Assembly: GCF_003589595.1 (NCBI RefSeq)
Contig: NW_020653397.1
Location: forward strand, 594,880 to 658,879
Length of the DNA stretch: 64,000 nucleotides
Direction of reading: 5' to 3'
Source of the DNA: Hyposmocoma kahamanoa
Taxonomy: Eukaryota; Arthropoda; Insecta; Lepidoptera; Cosmopterigidae
The translations under genes were made by a program, and so were the position numbers. Below the pieces are notes generated by a model that worked only from the letters and a program-made list of their open reading frames with translations, was not told the origin of the DNA and did no database searches. Below, in pieces: positions 1 to 11,849 of this stretch. Numbering within the stretch: position 1 is the stretch's first letter; each line of letters starts with the position of its first letter.

Positions 1-2634
1 AGGATGGGGTGGGGGTGTAGCCTTTTATATACACGAAAATGTTAAAGGGACAGTCTTGAAGCATCCCACTTCCTGTGTAGAACAATTTTGGCTCCGTGTA
101 AATGTAAATGGCTTTCGCTTGGCAGTGGGTACAGCATACCGCCCTCAATGGCAGGCTGTTGACTTATTCCTTGATGCTATGGCGGAATTTGTAACTCATT
201 TTACCAATTTCGATAAAATTGTATTGTTAGGGGATTTTAATATTAATCTCTTAGATAGTGGTAGTCTGAGTTATCGTAAATTTCAATCTTTTACTCAAAG
301 TTGTGGTTTGTCACAGGTGGTTGATGGACCAACACATTATACTAATACTTCTGGAGCATTGAACGATGTGGTATGCACAGACTGTGTGGTTAGAAAGGTA
401 GATTTGGACAATGTTTCAGGACTCATAGGTCATTGCTTGGTTAATGTTACTCTTAACATAAAGAAAGATAAATTCAAACCAAAATTTGTTACTTATAGGC
501 CTATAAAAGATATTAATATGAATAATTTTAATGCAGATTTAATTACTTATGGCTTGCTTAATAATAATTCTTTATGTACTGTTGATGATATGGTAGACTC
601 ATTTAATAGCAAAATTATACAATTATTCGATTGCCATGCGCCTGAAAAAACAGTCCTTTTTAAACATAAATCACTGCCGTGGGTAACTCCTAATACTAAA
701 TTTATTATTGATCTGTGCAATAGAGCTCTCTGCCGATACCGTCGAAGCCGACTCGATACTCATAAAGAATATTACAAGAGCCTAAAAAGACAAATGAATA
801 TTGCCATGCTTTCTGAAAAGCGCGCATATTTTAATCAACGCATAAACAGCTGCTGTAATGATTTTAAGAGGCTCTGGAAAAATTTAAAGAATGATGTTCT
901 CCCTTACAATAAACGATCAGATACCCTACCGCTTCACATCTCTAACCCTGAAGAGATAAACAAACATTTTCTGACCCTTCCATGCACAGACACAGTTCCA
1001 CTTTCTGAATTGGCATTTTTTTAATCAAAATAAATATAGTATTAATATTTTTACTTTGCGAACAGTCAGTGAGATGGAGGTGGGTAGAGCCATCCTTTCT
1101 ATAAAGTCGGGAGCGTCAGGGGAAGATAATATAAATTCAGATATGATATTATTAACACTGCCTCAAACTCTACCACTCATAACGAATATTATTAATAAGT
1201 CTTTTTCTTCTTCGACATTTCCGCTTTGCTGGAAGACTGCTTTGGTTTCACCAATTCCCCAAAGTTTCAAATCCTACCAACTATAAAGACCTTAGACCAA
1301 TCAGTTTGCTGCCGTATCTGTCGAAGGTGCTAGAAAGGATAGTATTTTGGCAATTAACGAAGTTTCTGGAAATAAATAAGATTCTTCCTGAAGTACAGTC
1401 CGGCTTCAGAAAGGGTCTCAGTACTTCGACAGCGCTCTCAGAAGTGGTGGACAATATACTTGATGCTCAGGATAACGGTATGGCCACTATACTTGCTCTA
1501 CTCGACTTTTCACGAGCGTTTGACTCTATCAGTATCCCGTTACTACTTGCAAAACTTACACATTATGGTTTTGACACAGCCACAGTAAATTGGTTCGCTA
1601 GTTATTTGACTGATAGAGCTCAAATTGTCAAAGTTCATGAGTTGAGCGGCCGTATAACTAAATCTTCTGTAAGAGGAGTGCATAGAGGCGTACCACAGGG
1701 ATAGATATTAGGACCAATCCTATTTGTATTGTACTCTGCGGATATCTTAAAAAATGTAAATTATTGTAGTTGCCATCTTTATGCGGACGATGTCCAAATT
1801 TATATTCATACGAGTCCACATGACTTGGAGCTGTCCCTTTCTAGGATCAACACTGATCTTGATAATATTGCCCGATGGTCAAGTCGTAATGCTTTGATTC
1901 TGAATCCATCAAAATCTAAGTTTATGGTTCTGGGTTCAAAAAAACAGGTCGTAAACATCCTTTCACAAGCTCCTCGGGTTAGCATTCTTGGAACATCGGT
2001 AGAGTTGGTTAACCAGGCCAAAAATTTGGGTGTAACTATGGACAGTGCGTTGCGATTCGTTAGCTATGTAGAGACTACTGCCAGATCATGCCTCTTTCGA
2101 CTGAAGGTGCTCTATAAGATTCGTCATTTGCTCAGTGAAGACATTAGATTAAAGGTATGTGAATCCCTTGTCTTATCAAAACTAAATTATGCGGATGTTG
2201 TATTTGGTCCCTGTCTTCTCTCCACTTCAAAAAAAACTATACAGCGTGTACAAAACGCCTGCATACGATTTTGTTGTAAAGTACCATTCAGAAGTCACAT
2301 AACACCTGTGCTAAACCTACGCAATATCTTGAACATGGAATCCAGAAGGACTTTGCACTTTTCTGCACTGATGCACTCCATTGTCCGGTATAAAAGTCCA
2401 CCATATTTGTATGCCAAATTAAAATGGGCTACTTATGCTTATAATTCACGCAGGGTAGATAGTTTTTTGTTGGTGACACCATTCCACAAGACAAGAGCTT
2501 TTGAGGGTAGCTTCCGGTATCAGGCATCTAAATGCTGGAACAATTTGCCTCCTCCACTTAGACAACCAATCTCTAAATCGGCATTCAAAAAACAACTGAA
2601 AATTATGTTATTGGAAAAGCAGCGTATGCTCTGA
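1..2634 (+). pseudogene. Endonuclease-reverse transcriptase ORF2, broken
   Basis: Seen in sequence: an endonuclease C-terminal half (LLGDFNINLL near 230, later the GHCLVNVT segment), then RT blocks including FSRAFDS (about 1510), GVPQG (about 1690) and YADD (about 1780), then the usual C-terminal region ending at 2634. It is interrupted by a stop near 1022, a frame change near 1260 and one TAG directly after GVPQG (1702-1704). The parts between are otherwise well kept, so the copy is fairly young. These motifs belong to non-LTR ORF2 proteins, which nick the target and copy their RNA onto it. This copy should be inactive. Confidence 0.85.
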
Positions 2635-3120
2635 TGTCGGAAGTTTCTTAGTCTAGCCAGCTTGTTATATTTATGTGCACTAACATACCAATGTAATGCT
2701 TAAAGTTGTATATTTCTATTTACATGATTACGCTGTTGTAGGTCCGTGTTTCTTTAGTAGTAAATACTTATTGACAGATTTAAAATATTAATTGTTATAT
2801 AATACTAAGGTTTTAAGGTTTTCGTATTGAAAATAATTAAGAATATATATGTCACAACAGAGGATACACACAACATAATAATATGTACCGCTCTCTCAAC
2901 ATCCAGTCGATGATGCAACAGGAACGACTGAAAATCAGCGTCTCTCTCGCCAGAGATAGACTTTTTGCTGAGTCGTCTCCTTTTCCTCTTTTGTGTCACT
3001 TTGCATTCTTATTTATAGATTATTTAATAAATAGCTAACAATTTAATGTTATGTTTATAATTTAGGGATGTAAAGTGACTTAAATGTGCGAATAAACGTT
3101 TTTCTTTCTTTCTTTCTTTA
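1..3120 (+). mobile_element. Degraded non-LTR retrotransposon (CR1/Jockey-like), cut by the window edge
   Basis: The block reads endonuclease, reverse transcriptase, then a non-coding 3' region ending in a short TTTC repeat (about 3103-3118), as expected for a LINE on the plus strand. The 5' end lies outside the window. The 3' UTR (2635-3100) is AT-rich and has no ORF of note. The element lies downstream of, or inside, the minus-strand lamina-ancestor-like gene whose remaining exons are missing from the window. The clade is inferred from general layout only; CR1, Jockey and Rex types are not separated here. Confidence 0.85.
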
Positions 3121-3218
3121 TTTTCGCAATGTCTCTCGGAAAACTTCGTGTTCGGCTGTCGTCAGGTTTTATTCAGCAGCCCTTTGCCTTTAGTACAGAC
3201 CGGACGCTTTCAGTCGAC

Positions 3219-3399
3219 TTAGGGTCGTATTCTAGAACTCTACTCAATGCTCAAGTCAGGACTTGAGTATTGCAGTGAGCACTGAAAATCATACTCAAGT
3301 CCTTGCTATTAGGGTCGTATTTCCAGTGCTTGAAATCATACTCAAGTCTGCTCAAATCCTGACTTGAGCATTGAGTAGAATTCTGGAATACGACCCTTA
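3219..3399. repeat. Miniature inverted-repeat element with TTA duplication
   Basis: Both ends carry near-identical inverted arms of about 47 bp (GGGTCGTATTCTAGAA... against its complement ending AATACGACCC). TTA flanks each side (3219-3221 and 3397-3399), which fits the 3-bp target duplication of PIF/Harbinger-type MITEs. A further internal copy of the terminal motif starts near 3308, so the element may be a nested or tandem derivative. Confidence 0.75.
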
Positions 3400-3404
3400 G
3401 AGGT

Positions 3405-3960
3405 ATATAGAGTTGCTATTACATTTTTTATTTATTATCCAATGGAAGGAAAGCCGCTAAAATCACAAGCACGACAGATAATTTACAGCGTATACTTGTA
3501 TTTTTTACTAGAAGCCGATACGTTCAAGAAAGACAACAATGGTTATTTTGAAAAAGTATTATTATTGAAATTCTGCAATGATACCAAAACAGTATTCTTA
3601 AGTCAATCACTAATGATCCATGGTTCACTAAAACACATGACATCCACGAATATCTTAAAATGCCTACAATTATTAGGGAAATAACTAGGCTAACTAAGTT
3701 CTATAAAGAAAGAATACCCACTCATACTAATAAACCAGCTAGCGCATTGTGTGTACCACCACGGACGAGAAGATTGAAGCGTAAACACATTTGGGATTCA
3801 ACTATTTGTGCTGAATAGTTTTCCACGTCAAGGCAACTCAATGTTGGAAGGGTATGTCTGACATGCCAAAATATACCAAAAAAATGGACTGCTTATGGAC
3901 TCACATAAGACCAGTTGGATGTTGGCATAAAGAAAAGAAAAATTTTTCAAAAAGTCCAAA
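3405..3960 (+). pseudogene. Probable DNA-transposon remnant, family not assigned
   Basis: An open frame at 3442-3684 (80 codons, starting MEGKPLKSQARQIIYSVY) resembles the helix-turn-helix starts of Tc1/IS630-like transposases that I recall from moth genomes. Further fragments (PPRTRRLKRKHIWDST, near 3750) follow with a stop. No catalytic residues or terminal repeats were found. It could also be an unrelated decayed gene. It shows no continuity with the minus-strand gene that starts at 7446. Confidence 0.35.
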
Positions 3961-4339
3961 AACGTATTTCTGTAGCTTGTGGTGTTTTAATCGGAACAGT
4001 AAAGAATATTGAAAAAAGATAAATCAGTTCCTTTACTCCTTATTTTTGTTAACTTGCTTATTAATATGGAGTTATAGTTCACAGATAAAACAAAACAACA
4101 ATAAAGTACGTTGTTCAAAATTCTAATTATTATAGATTTTAAACCTAATAAATAATGGGCATGGAAATTAATATTCGTGTGCATTCGGAAATCCGATGAT
4201 TGCCGAGGAACAATGAGAAAATAGAAGCACTGTACACTACATTACATTACAAATCACAATGTTTGACTTTCAAAATATATGACAAAATAAATATTCTATT
4301 GCATTTAAATTGTGTAGTGATAAATAGAAATAAACTCAC

Positions 4340-7300
4340 ACAATGTCCCTGACTGTAAGCCATTGGTACGCATCCTCAGTAGCAGCCTTATACCCAGCTG
4401 CTAATCCTTCGATCTGGATGTAGTACAGTTTAACCTGCAAGCCAGTCAACAAAAATGCTTGAATAGAAATATTTCGCGCCTTCACGAGTATTAAAGGCAA
4501 AACTGTAGCAATACAATCCCATTACAAACGCGGCATATTTAGTTAACTTCTGCTATTAAATGTCCTAGCTTTCCAGTAGATGGCGTTAATAGCATTCTAA
4601 AACTCTCAAGCAATGTTTTACACGATTCCGCATAAAATGTCGACATTTTAATAAGACGGTTTATAAATAACACATTTAAAAGCGAAATTAAACACATGTT
4701 ATATGTATAAGCTTTATTCGCCGATTCTCACTCTTAATGCAAAAGTTTATACTTTGGATGTTTTAAAGTCGCTGTCACACCAGTATGTCTGAATGGATTT
4801 AAATAAAAATTCATGGATAGGTTATGTCCGAAATAAGCACAGAAGCTCAGAAGAATTTATCTTCAAGGATATACACTTGAAAATGTGCACTTGTTTAAAT
4901 AAACAATTTTTTTTTATACTTCAAATATACATACTGTTCCATTTCTATTAGTTGATCTACGGATAAATTAAAAATGAACTGCATAAGGTAACAACTTCAT
5001 TAAGTTGACTAAATTAATATTTGACAGTCAAAAATAATATTTTATCCTCTATTTTCACATAGGTCAAATCCTGGTTTTGTTCTCCATTCAGTAAGTTAGG
5101 TTAGTATATGAAAAAGCAGAAGCAGATGCCAGAAGTGAATTTGCTTGTGTTTCTGAACATGGTTTAAGTTTTTTTAATGTCATATTTGTTTTAGTTTTGA
5201 GGCTCCACATGAAACTATCAAAGTTAATTTATACAAATCAAACATTAGCTGAGAACAGATTAAAATATAGATTGATTTAGTTTATTTTATGTCTCAGACA
5301 AAAAGGATCAATCACTAAAAAAGTTTTTTGTCCTTTTCAATCTGCCATCAGCTTGTAAAGCCATAATCAGATGGGTTTTCTTAATGACGATGGAGGGAGT
5401 TGTTCCTGCGAGCATCATGCCCTGTCATGGTTTGTATTGGTGTTCACATTTGTTGATCTAGGTTTAAGATGAGCCATCGTTTCAACCGCGATATGTTTCG
5501 CGAACATTGTTCATAATGTTATAAAAAATGTAATGTTGATATGTTATCTGTGTTACAAAAATATGATATTATAATTATGTAATTTAATAAAATAGATGCA
5601 GAATAATAATATCACGAAGTAAATAATTATTACGAAGATTTAAATGACAAATGTTATTAATCTTTTACAATGCTAAGATAATTTGATGATTAATTTTAAG
5701 TAATTAATTTTTAGTTGTTTAATTATTAATTGATTTTTAAAATATTTTAAATTTAAATTTGACAATAATTTTAAAATTAAATCATTTGACTTTCTGAATA
5801 TATTTGCTTAGATTTATTTATTTTGATTGTAATAATATTATGATTAATAATGTATATGATAAAAATTGGTACCCTTACAGGGTACATGTTTGATACTTTA
5901 CCAACTACTATAAGACCATGTAACAATATGTTTTGCAATAAACGGTATTATTATTATTATTAGTCCTTACCTGGTACCAATAAGGGTCATTGCTGTATTG
6001 CCTAACCATGTCACTGATGTATTTTTCATTTCTGTCTATGTATTCTTCAATCAAGCCACATACATCAGTCTTGTTGAAGCAGTACCTTGCAAAATTACGA
6101 TACAATAAGATATATTGTACATATGTTTTATGATACCAAGTGTGAGGACAAATAAGTCGTGCACCTGTTGATAAGTGACACGCCTGTCCATAGCAGTTGC
6201 AGTGCCACTCAGAACTTTAAACTGTAAAGATCTGAGGGACACTGCCACAGCAACCTGAGACAAGTCTCAAGTGCCTGTAATTTTAAAACCGGAATGCAGT
6301 AATGGTCACTCTACTGCTTGGCGGTAAAATCCTGGACGAATCTTAGGTTAATTCAAAATTCAATACAAATAATATTGTGTTGCTGTAGGATTACAAGATC
6401 CAGTGGTGGTTGGTCATAAATAATCTATGTAAACAAATATAATATCAAACATATATTGACATATCCTATAATATATCAATAATTACAACTGCCTCCGTGG
6501 CCGAACGGTTACCATGCCGGACCGCCATGCAGAGGTCCCAGGTTCGATTCCCGGGCTGGGAGAAATGTTTGTATGGCCTACATTTATTTATCTCGTGAGT
6601 TTGGGTGTAATTTGTGGTTGTCTATATGTGTGTCCATGGCACCCGCGACACAGGGTTTCCCTAGTGCAGGGCTATGTTGAGTGTGTGCGTTATTATATTA
6701 ATTACAATGGACATATTGTTTTGACTTCAGTAGATAATTATAATATTGATGACCAACAAAACCGAATACAGCTTTTTTACCAGCTTAAGTTTTTCATGGC
6801 ATCAGATCCATTTTTCTTGCCTAATGTTCACCCTCATAGCCCTTCACTGTTTGTTTGAAACAAAAAACGATTTTTCTTATAAAATGCATACCCTTTAAGC
6901 ATGTTCTGCCAATGCCACCAGATAAGATCCCTGGTAAGATAGCCTTCGAGAAATCCTGCTCCAAATGCCTGCTTTTCATCAGGGATGTTTGCCATTGAAT
7001 GGATCTCAAGAAATGCCCAGCTGTGAATATTCCAACACAAAACTATCAGTTATTTCTAAATAACACGATTAATTACATTATAGGTAGAAAAAAGGTAGTA
7101 ATGGTTTTGTAATTTACTTTCAAGAAAAACTTATAATTTTATGCAAGTAACTGCAAAAATTTGTGAAAAAAAAATAGTAAACATGTTTTGTATATTCGCG
7201 AAATTACTTGAAAAACTTTACAAGTTTAAAGACGGCTTAAAATCTATTAAACAGTACATACCCGGTTTCATTGATGTCATTACTGTACGTAGCTCTGGCG

Positions 7301-7446
7301 ATGTGCACATCGGGGATATCGGAAAAATAATCAGTTGTATTCACACAAAACTGATTATTACAACCTACCACGTACCCATACTTCCCCTCACATACGATAA
7401 ACAAGCCAAAGAAAAAGACAAAACAGAATTTTAATCGAAAATTCAT
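4340..7446 (-). CDS. lama: Lamina ancestor / phospholipase B-like protein, 5' half only
   Basis: Four exons join with matching phase on the minus strand: 7446-7262, 7020-6892, 6085-5971 and 4434-4340, giving about 174 residues. The protein begins with a hydrophobic signal peptide (residues 1-21). It then shows the family segments ETGWAFLEI (about 60-68), FGAGFLEGYLT (81-91), WWHWQN (96-101), GLIEEYIDRN, and YIQIEGLAAGY near the end of the available part. Phospholipase B-like / lama proteins are secreted or lysosomal members of the Ntn-hydrolase fold; their catalytic cysteine lies further on and is not in this window. Each junction has GT/AG (for example GTATGT after exon 1 and GTGAGT after exon 4). 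The next exon must lie left of the retrotransposon at 1-3120 or be lost. Start choice: the first ATG in frame with the signal peptide. Introns hold a SINE and a dispersed repeat. Confidence 0.85.
4435..5970 (-). other. Intron 3 of the lama-like gene
   Basis: About 1.5 kb of AT-rich sequence between exons 3 and 4. I found no coding segment, RNA gene or clear repeat in it. 5560-5870 is nearly pure A/T. Confidence 0.6.
6128..6352. repeat. Dispersed lepidopteran-type repeat, copy in lama intron 2
   Basis: Shares blocks with copies at 11850-12095, 41307-41618, 52980-53070 and 57765-58030: ACGCCTGTCCATA.CAGTTGCAGTG, CACTCAGA, AAGATCT, TGCCTGTAATTT and AAACCGGAA.GCAGTA. The class is unassigned. It is a very common interspersed repeat in moths by my recollection. 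Intron 2 runs 6086-6891. Confidence 0.7.
6490..6770 (+). repeat. tRNA-derived SINE, copy 1
   Basis: The head looks like a tRNA gene with internal pol III promoter: A-box-like TGGCCGAACGGTTA (about 6500) and B box GGTTCGATTCC (about 6541). It is followed by a tRNA-unrelated body (TGGCCTACATTTATTTATCT...). The same body recurs at 24610-24765. The predicted ORF crossing it is not a gene. Confidence 0.8.
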
Positions 7447-8630
7447 AATAAATAATCTTGTAAAACTTTCCCTTAAATTTTATCAAGTATCACTATCTAC
7501 TGTAACTTTTGCGAACTGTGAAAAATAAACAGCACAGTTATTATTGAACATTTATCACGTATATAGAGGACACGATTGATAATAAAGTAATAAATAAAGT
7601 GATAAAAACAACTTTTCGAAATTGACGGGCGTCGTTTTGATAAACAAAACGGCTGATCAACTTGACAGAGCTAACAAACACCTGACAGCAACATCTTTTT
7701 TTTTTTTAATTATTAAGGCAAAGCCATCAGCCTAAACATGAAGTTTAATTATGTTTCTGTAAATATGGCCGCCACAGAGGATAGGCAATTTGAGGCGGCG
7801 TGATTGGATTAACTCGGGTTTCCTTAAAACGGGCCGATACGGGTATTTTAGTTCGAGATTCGTATAATTTCGCGTTTTAATCTTCGATTAAGGTACAACA
7901 GCACTATCCTATTCCACTTTAAACTAGATTTCACAAAATAATTGAAAGTCAAAATAAAAACGACACTTTTCCCTCCAAAAGGTCCAGAGCACAAACTAGT
8001 CCAGAGCGAATCCTTCACTTCACTTTTTATTTTTATGGCTCCATCATTATGAGAAATTATGATTTTGCCAATGTCACGGTTGAAAGAAAAAAACGAAACA
8101 AAAAAAGAATTCTGACAGCAACATTTACCCTCTGACACCCTGACACCTGACAAATGACGTCAATGCCTGACAACAATCTGCATTACGTTTCGTTTCCTAT
8201 AAAAGGTAAACGTTGCATTTTCGTTTTTTAAATCAAAAAGTGTTGTAACCCTTGTATAAAGATATAAAGTTGTCCCATGAGGAAGGAACACGAAGAATAT
8301 TATTTCAAATATTCATCATAACATAACAAAATAAGAAAATCTACAATCAAGGAACTTAACAAAAGTTTGGTTGCATGCATCGGTAACGAGAATATGGGTC
8401 ACTTTTTAAAAATTTGATAAACTAATTTGCAAATGCCGTAGTTATACAGTTTCAAGTTTGTTTCTTTTTGTAATAAATTGTATAATTTAACTGTTGTTCC
8501 TTTACTTTACGTTTTTATTTTTCACATTTATTGGTCTCATTTGGCCATCAAAAATTGCCTTAAAAATAAAAACTACATTTACAACACGAGAGAGCGGAGT
8601 GGTGCAACTAGGAAATGTAAACATCTGGCA
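7447..8630. other. Region upstream of the lama-like gene
   Basis: The promoter of the minus-strand gene should lie here, just right of 7446. Nothing clear marks it. A T-run lies at about 7695-7706, and 8100-8170 has several copies of the short word CTGACA. No coding sequence or RNA gene was recognised. Confidence 0.4.
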
Positions 8631-8639
8631 ATGTTACTG

Positions 8640-9345
8640 TTTTAAAGGGATCATTCAATATCCTGCATTGCAGTCCGCCGTGCAATGCAGGATTATGAAT
8701 GTTGTCGCAGCGTGCAAGCCATCCTGCAATGCTTCCCTGTCTCTTGTAGGGACTTATTTGTGAGACACAGGATAATGACCATGTATTCGATGTATTTATA
8801 TGGAATAATCACATTCATACGAAAAAACTTACACAACTTTGAAAGGCATGAAGGCCGTTATAACACCCGCTCCACAGGACGACGGAGGGTCGTACCGCGA
8901 CGGTTAGCACTCACTGCAAAAAATCCGCGCGTAATCAGCCCGGCTTATTATGAGCACCTACCCGTTGACTTAAAAAATGAGCCTAATGATGAAACATTTG
9001 ATCGTCGACTGAAAGACTTTTTGATGGATAATGCGTATTATTCCACTCAAGAATATAGGGACATGGTCTTGTAATATATGTTGTAATTTATAGATTATTA
9101 GTTATAATATAAACTTTATGCATACTATCATTATATTGACATAATTATTATTATAATATTTAATATGTTCCTACATTATTGCACATAACTACATTGACTA
9201 TGTTAAAATTACGTAGTACAAAATTTGTACTGGATATTTGTAATTTTTTCAAATGTAACATTTATTACTATTTATAACGATTCTTGTAATACAATATATT
9301 GTATATAATAATGTAAAGTTTACAAGATAATAAAATAAATCTAAA
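8640..9345 (+). mobile_element. 5'-truncated LINE, RT C-terminus
   Basis: The frame reaching 9074 encodes the C-terminal part of a non-LTR reverse transcriptase: CRDLFVRHRIMTMYSMYLY, RYNTRSTGRR, NPRVISPAYYEHLP and FDRRLKDFLMDNAYYS. This region is typical of Jockey/CR1-like ORF2 proteins downstream of the RT. The coding end is followed by an AT-rich 3' UTR to about 9345 with an AATAAA-rich end. The part before residue 25 of the frame is not coherent, which fits 5' truncation. Confidence 0.7.
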
Positions 9346-10500
9346 TCTTCCTGAGATACTTCATACGTGGGCCATCACGGAACACTCCTTGGCCCATACG
9401 CAATATATCGCCTATGCGCACATTATAATGTGTGAGCAGCCTCTGCCTGCGCGGCGGACTGCCATGCGGGTAGTGAATGGGCCGTTTAAACGGGTCTGCG
9501 GTCTACGGGGCGGCGTAAACGGCGAGTTAATATTATGCGTTTTGTTTGAAGGGAAAACCAGGCATTTTACTTGGATAGATGTCGACAGTGTTGCCATATC
9601 TAGAAATTTAATAGACAGATAAAATGCATCCTTCATTGGCAAACATATGTAAACAGTAAGGTTCGGCGCAGATTACAAGCCGTACAACACATCGAGATCT
9701 GTAATATCGAGATATGCGATGAATGCTCGAGTCATCAAACAATAAGCACATTAATAATCTTTTAACACTGGACCATTTTTATTGCAAATTTTGAAGATCA
9801 TTGCATAGGATATTTTGCCCTCCAGCGTACCCGGCCCACCCAGACCAGAACCAATACAGAGAAGTTCATTTCCCAAATTAGCCCTACCGGCAAACGAATC
9901 CGGGACCTCCTCCGAAGTTGTCAAGAGAAAGAGAGTATTTGTAGCAAGAACTTGGCAAGAATGGTGAATTTTTTGTTGAATATTACAATCTGTGCAATAC
10001 TTTTCGAACTAGTTTTAGTTTACAACTACACTTCAACGGCTAATGCTATCAGAGCGTGTTAATATCTGACAACAACAATTATCACTATGTTTCGTAGTGC
10101 AAGTTCGTACTATTTCCAAACGCTCGGTTTGTGCTCTCAGTTAGCCAAAATCAATGGTATCGATCTATCTCCTGCATACCTCTATGGGAACCTACCTATC
10201 AGAAGGGGAAAAATGCATGAATGTTATGCAATACACAATTTTAGGCAAAATTAAAACAAAACGTTAAAAAATAATTGTTTATTTCACTAAAATTTGTTCG
10301 AACTACATAAGCGCAGGTGTGTCCGCTGCCCGGTCCGCTCACGTGATGGACAATTTGATTCCTATTTCGCCGCATTTGTAGCCCACCTGGGAACCAATTA
10401 TAAGGAGATTAAAAAGCTTAACGAGGTTTCAAAGACAGGCAAGAAACTCGTCAGGTCATCGGTGGCCGCGGTTTGGCAAAGACGCTGTTTCGAGTTCTCT
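9346..10500. other. Intergenic, partly GC-richer block, unassigned
   Basis: 9380-9640 is GC-richer than its surroundings and open on both strands (77 and 76 codons), but neither product resembles a known family. 10294-10512 has a 72-codon frame, also unrecognised, and it runs into the tail of a tRNA-core repeat. The rest is AT-rich without features. Confidence 0.35.
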
Positions 10501-10502
10501 CA

Positions 10503-10557
10503 GATCGAATGAATTTTTCTTTGTAATTCGACCTTTGTATTAATAATTATAACAAAG
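10503..10557 (+). repeat. Tail fragment of the tRNA-core foldback repeat
   Basis: Carries the family tail (TCGAATGAATTTTTCTTTG, then TTGTATTAATAATTATAACA) without the tRNA-like core. It is adjacent to the MITE at 10571. Confidence 0.6.
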
Positions 10558-10570
10558 TAAAATAGTAATG

Positions 10571-10798
10571 CATTGACTTACAATTATATGGACGTCGGGT
10601 CCGCGCTAAAAAGTGTCCGCACTTGTAAGGCGCTAAAATCGTATACAGAGCGCGACGCTGCGCTTTAGTCTTCATTTGTTCTACGGACAGCGCGATACTG
10701 CGATGACATAACAATTTAAATTTCGAATAGGTTGACTTGGGACATTTTTTTCGTGGTTTTTGTATTAGACCCGTCGTCCATTTATTTGTAAGTCAATG
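10571..10798. repeat. hAT-like MITE, copy 1 (228 bp)
   Basis: Terminal inverted repeats of about 31 bp begin CATTGACTTACAA and end TTGTAAGTCAATG. A perfect 8-bp target duplication TAGTAATG flanks it (10563-10570 and 10799-10806). It has no coding capacity. Other copies lie at 12758-12985, 52329-52614 and 58845-59130. 8-bp duplications point to a hAT-type (or P-type) transposase acting in trans. Confidence 0.9.
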
Positions 10799-10964
10799 TA
10801 GTAATGTCACAAAAAATAAAATTAATATCATTATCGCCTATAAAAGTATCTCTCTGAGTTAAGAAATAAATTTCTCAAAAAAAAAAAAAATGAAAACAAT
10901 GAAAAAATTAATTAATTAATTTAATTAATTTCTGAAAAATGAAAACAATGATCTGCAGGAAGCA

Positions 10965-11175
10965 CATAGAAAAATTCGTAAGGTCCGGTGGCTCGTTCCG
11001 TGGCTTAATTGGCAGAGCATCTGGCGCGGATTGCCCGAGGGCGCTGGTTCGAATCCAGCCGGATCGAATGAATTTTTCTTAGTGTTCGATCTTTGTTATT
11101 AATAATTATAACAAACTAGTGAAGCAATTTCATAAAAATAATTGAATATCATGGTAGTACAACATCGTGATATTC
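10965..11175 (+). repeat. tRNA-core foldback repeat (SINE-like)
   Basis: A tRNA-like core (A-box-like TGGCTTAATTGGCAGAGC, B box GGTTCGAATCC, about 10998-11058) is flanked by inverted matches: GAAAAATTCGTAAGGTCCGG before it and CCGGATCGAATGAATTTTTC after it. The tail GATCTTTGTTATTAATAATT follows, then a small hairpin (TTGAATATCA...TGATATTCAA, about 11141-11176). It is not called as a tRNA because several related copies are dispersed. Confidence 0.75.
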
Positions 11176-11324
11176 AATAAAAACTATCATCTTATCGAGT
11201 TGTTAGGTTTTCGCGATTGTTCTACATCGGAAATAAAACTAAATCGCATGTGTTTGTTTTTTTTCAAGAAGACCATGTTTTAGGCCATTTACATGTTTCC
11301 CAAGTGACGGTGAAACAAATATAC

Positions 11325-11660
11325 GCGATTCAAAAACCGAAAATATTGTTATCGATATTCTACAGAATATATCACGGAGAGTGTGCGATGGAATTGCATA
11401 ATTTGATTCCGCCTTCCCCGATCCATCATCGGGGAACTAGACGTGGGCTGGGGTTCCACCCCAGTGTTGTGGATATTCCCAGGATTCGCGCGAAGCGTAT
11501 CGCTTCCACATTTATATGGCGAGCGGCTAGAGAGTGGAATTCCCAACTTGTTCCCCGAACGCTATAACTTGGACCTTTTCAAGGCGAGAGTGAATAGGCA
11601 TTATTTAGGTGTGCATGCTACATCCTTGACCTCATCGTCACTTTCCATGGAGGTTAAATG
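11325..11660 (+). mobile_element. LINE 3' fragment (RT C-terminus)
   Basis: The translation over two frames contains FYRIYHGECAMELHNLIPP, SPIHHRGTRRGLGFHP, then ERYNLDLF and ARVNRHYLGVHA. This is the C-terminal tail of a common moth non-LTR RT. A frame change near 11555 breaks it. The same C-terminal tail recurs inverted at 15415-15600. Confidence 0.65.
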
Positions 11661-11849
11661 AGCACTTATTTTTTATGAAAGAAAAAAGTTCAATTTCCTA
11701 TGAATATCATCTTGATATTTAAAAAAATCAATATTCCAAGTAAAGAACACGTTTATAAAAACACTGTTGTTGTGCACTTTTCCCTTCCAACGTTACGACA
11801 CTAAAGTACGGTGTTTGCAAACACTGGTGTTGAGGTGTTTTTTTGCGCC

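Noticed and set aside
6514..6858. 114-codon plus-strand frame
   Set aside because: It runs through the SINE at 6490-6770; the start is the tRNA-like head.
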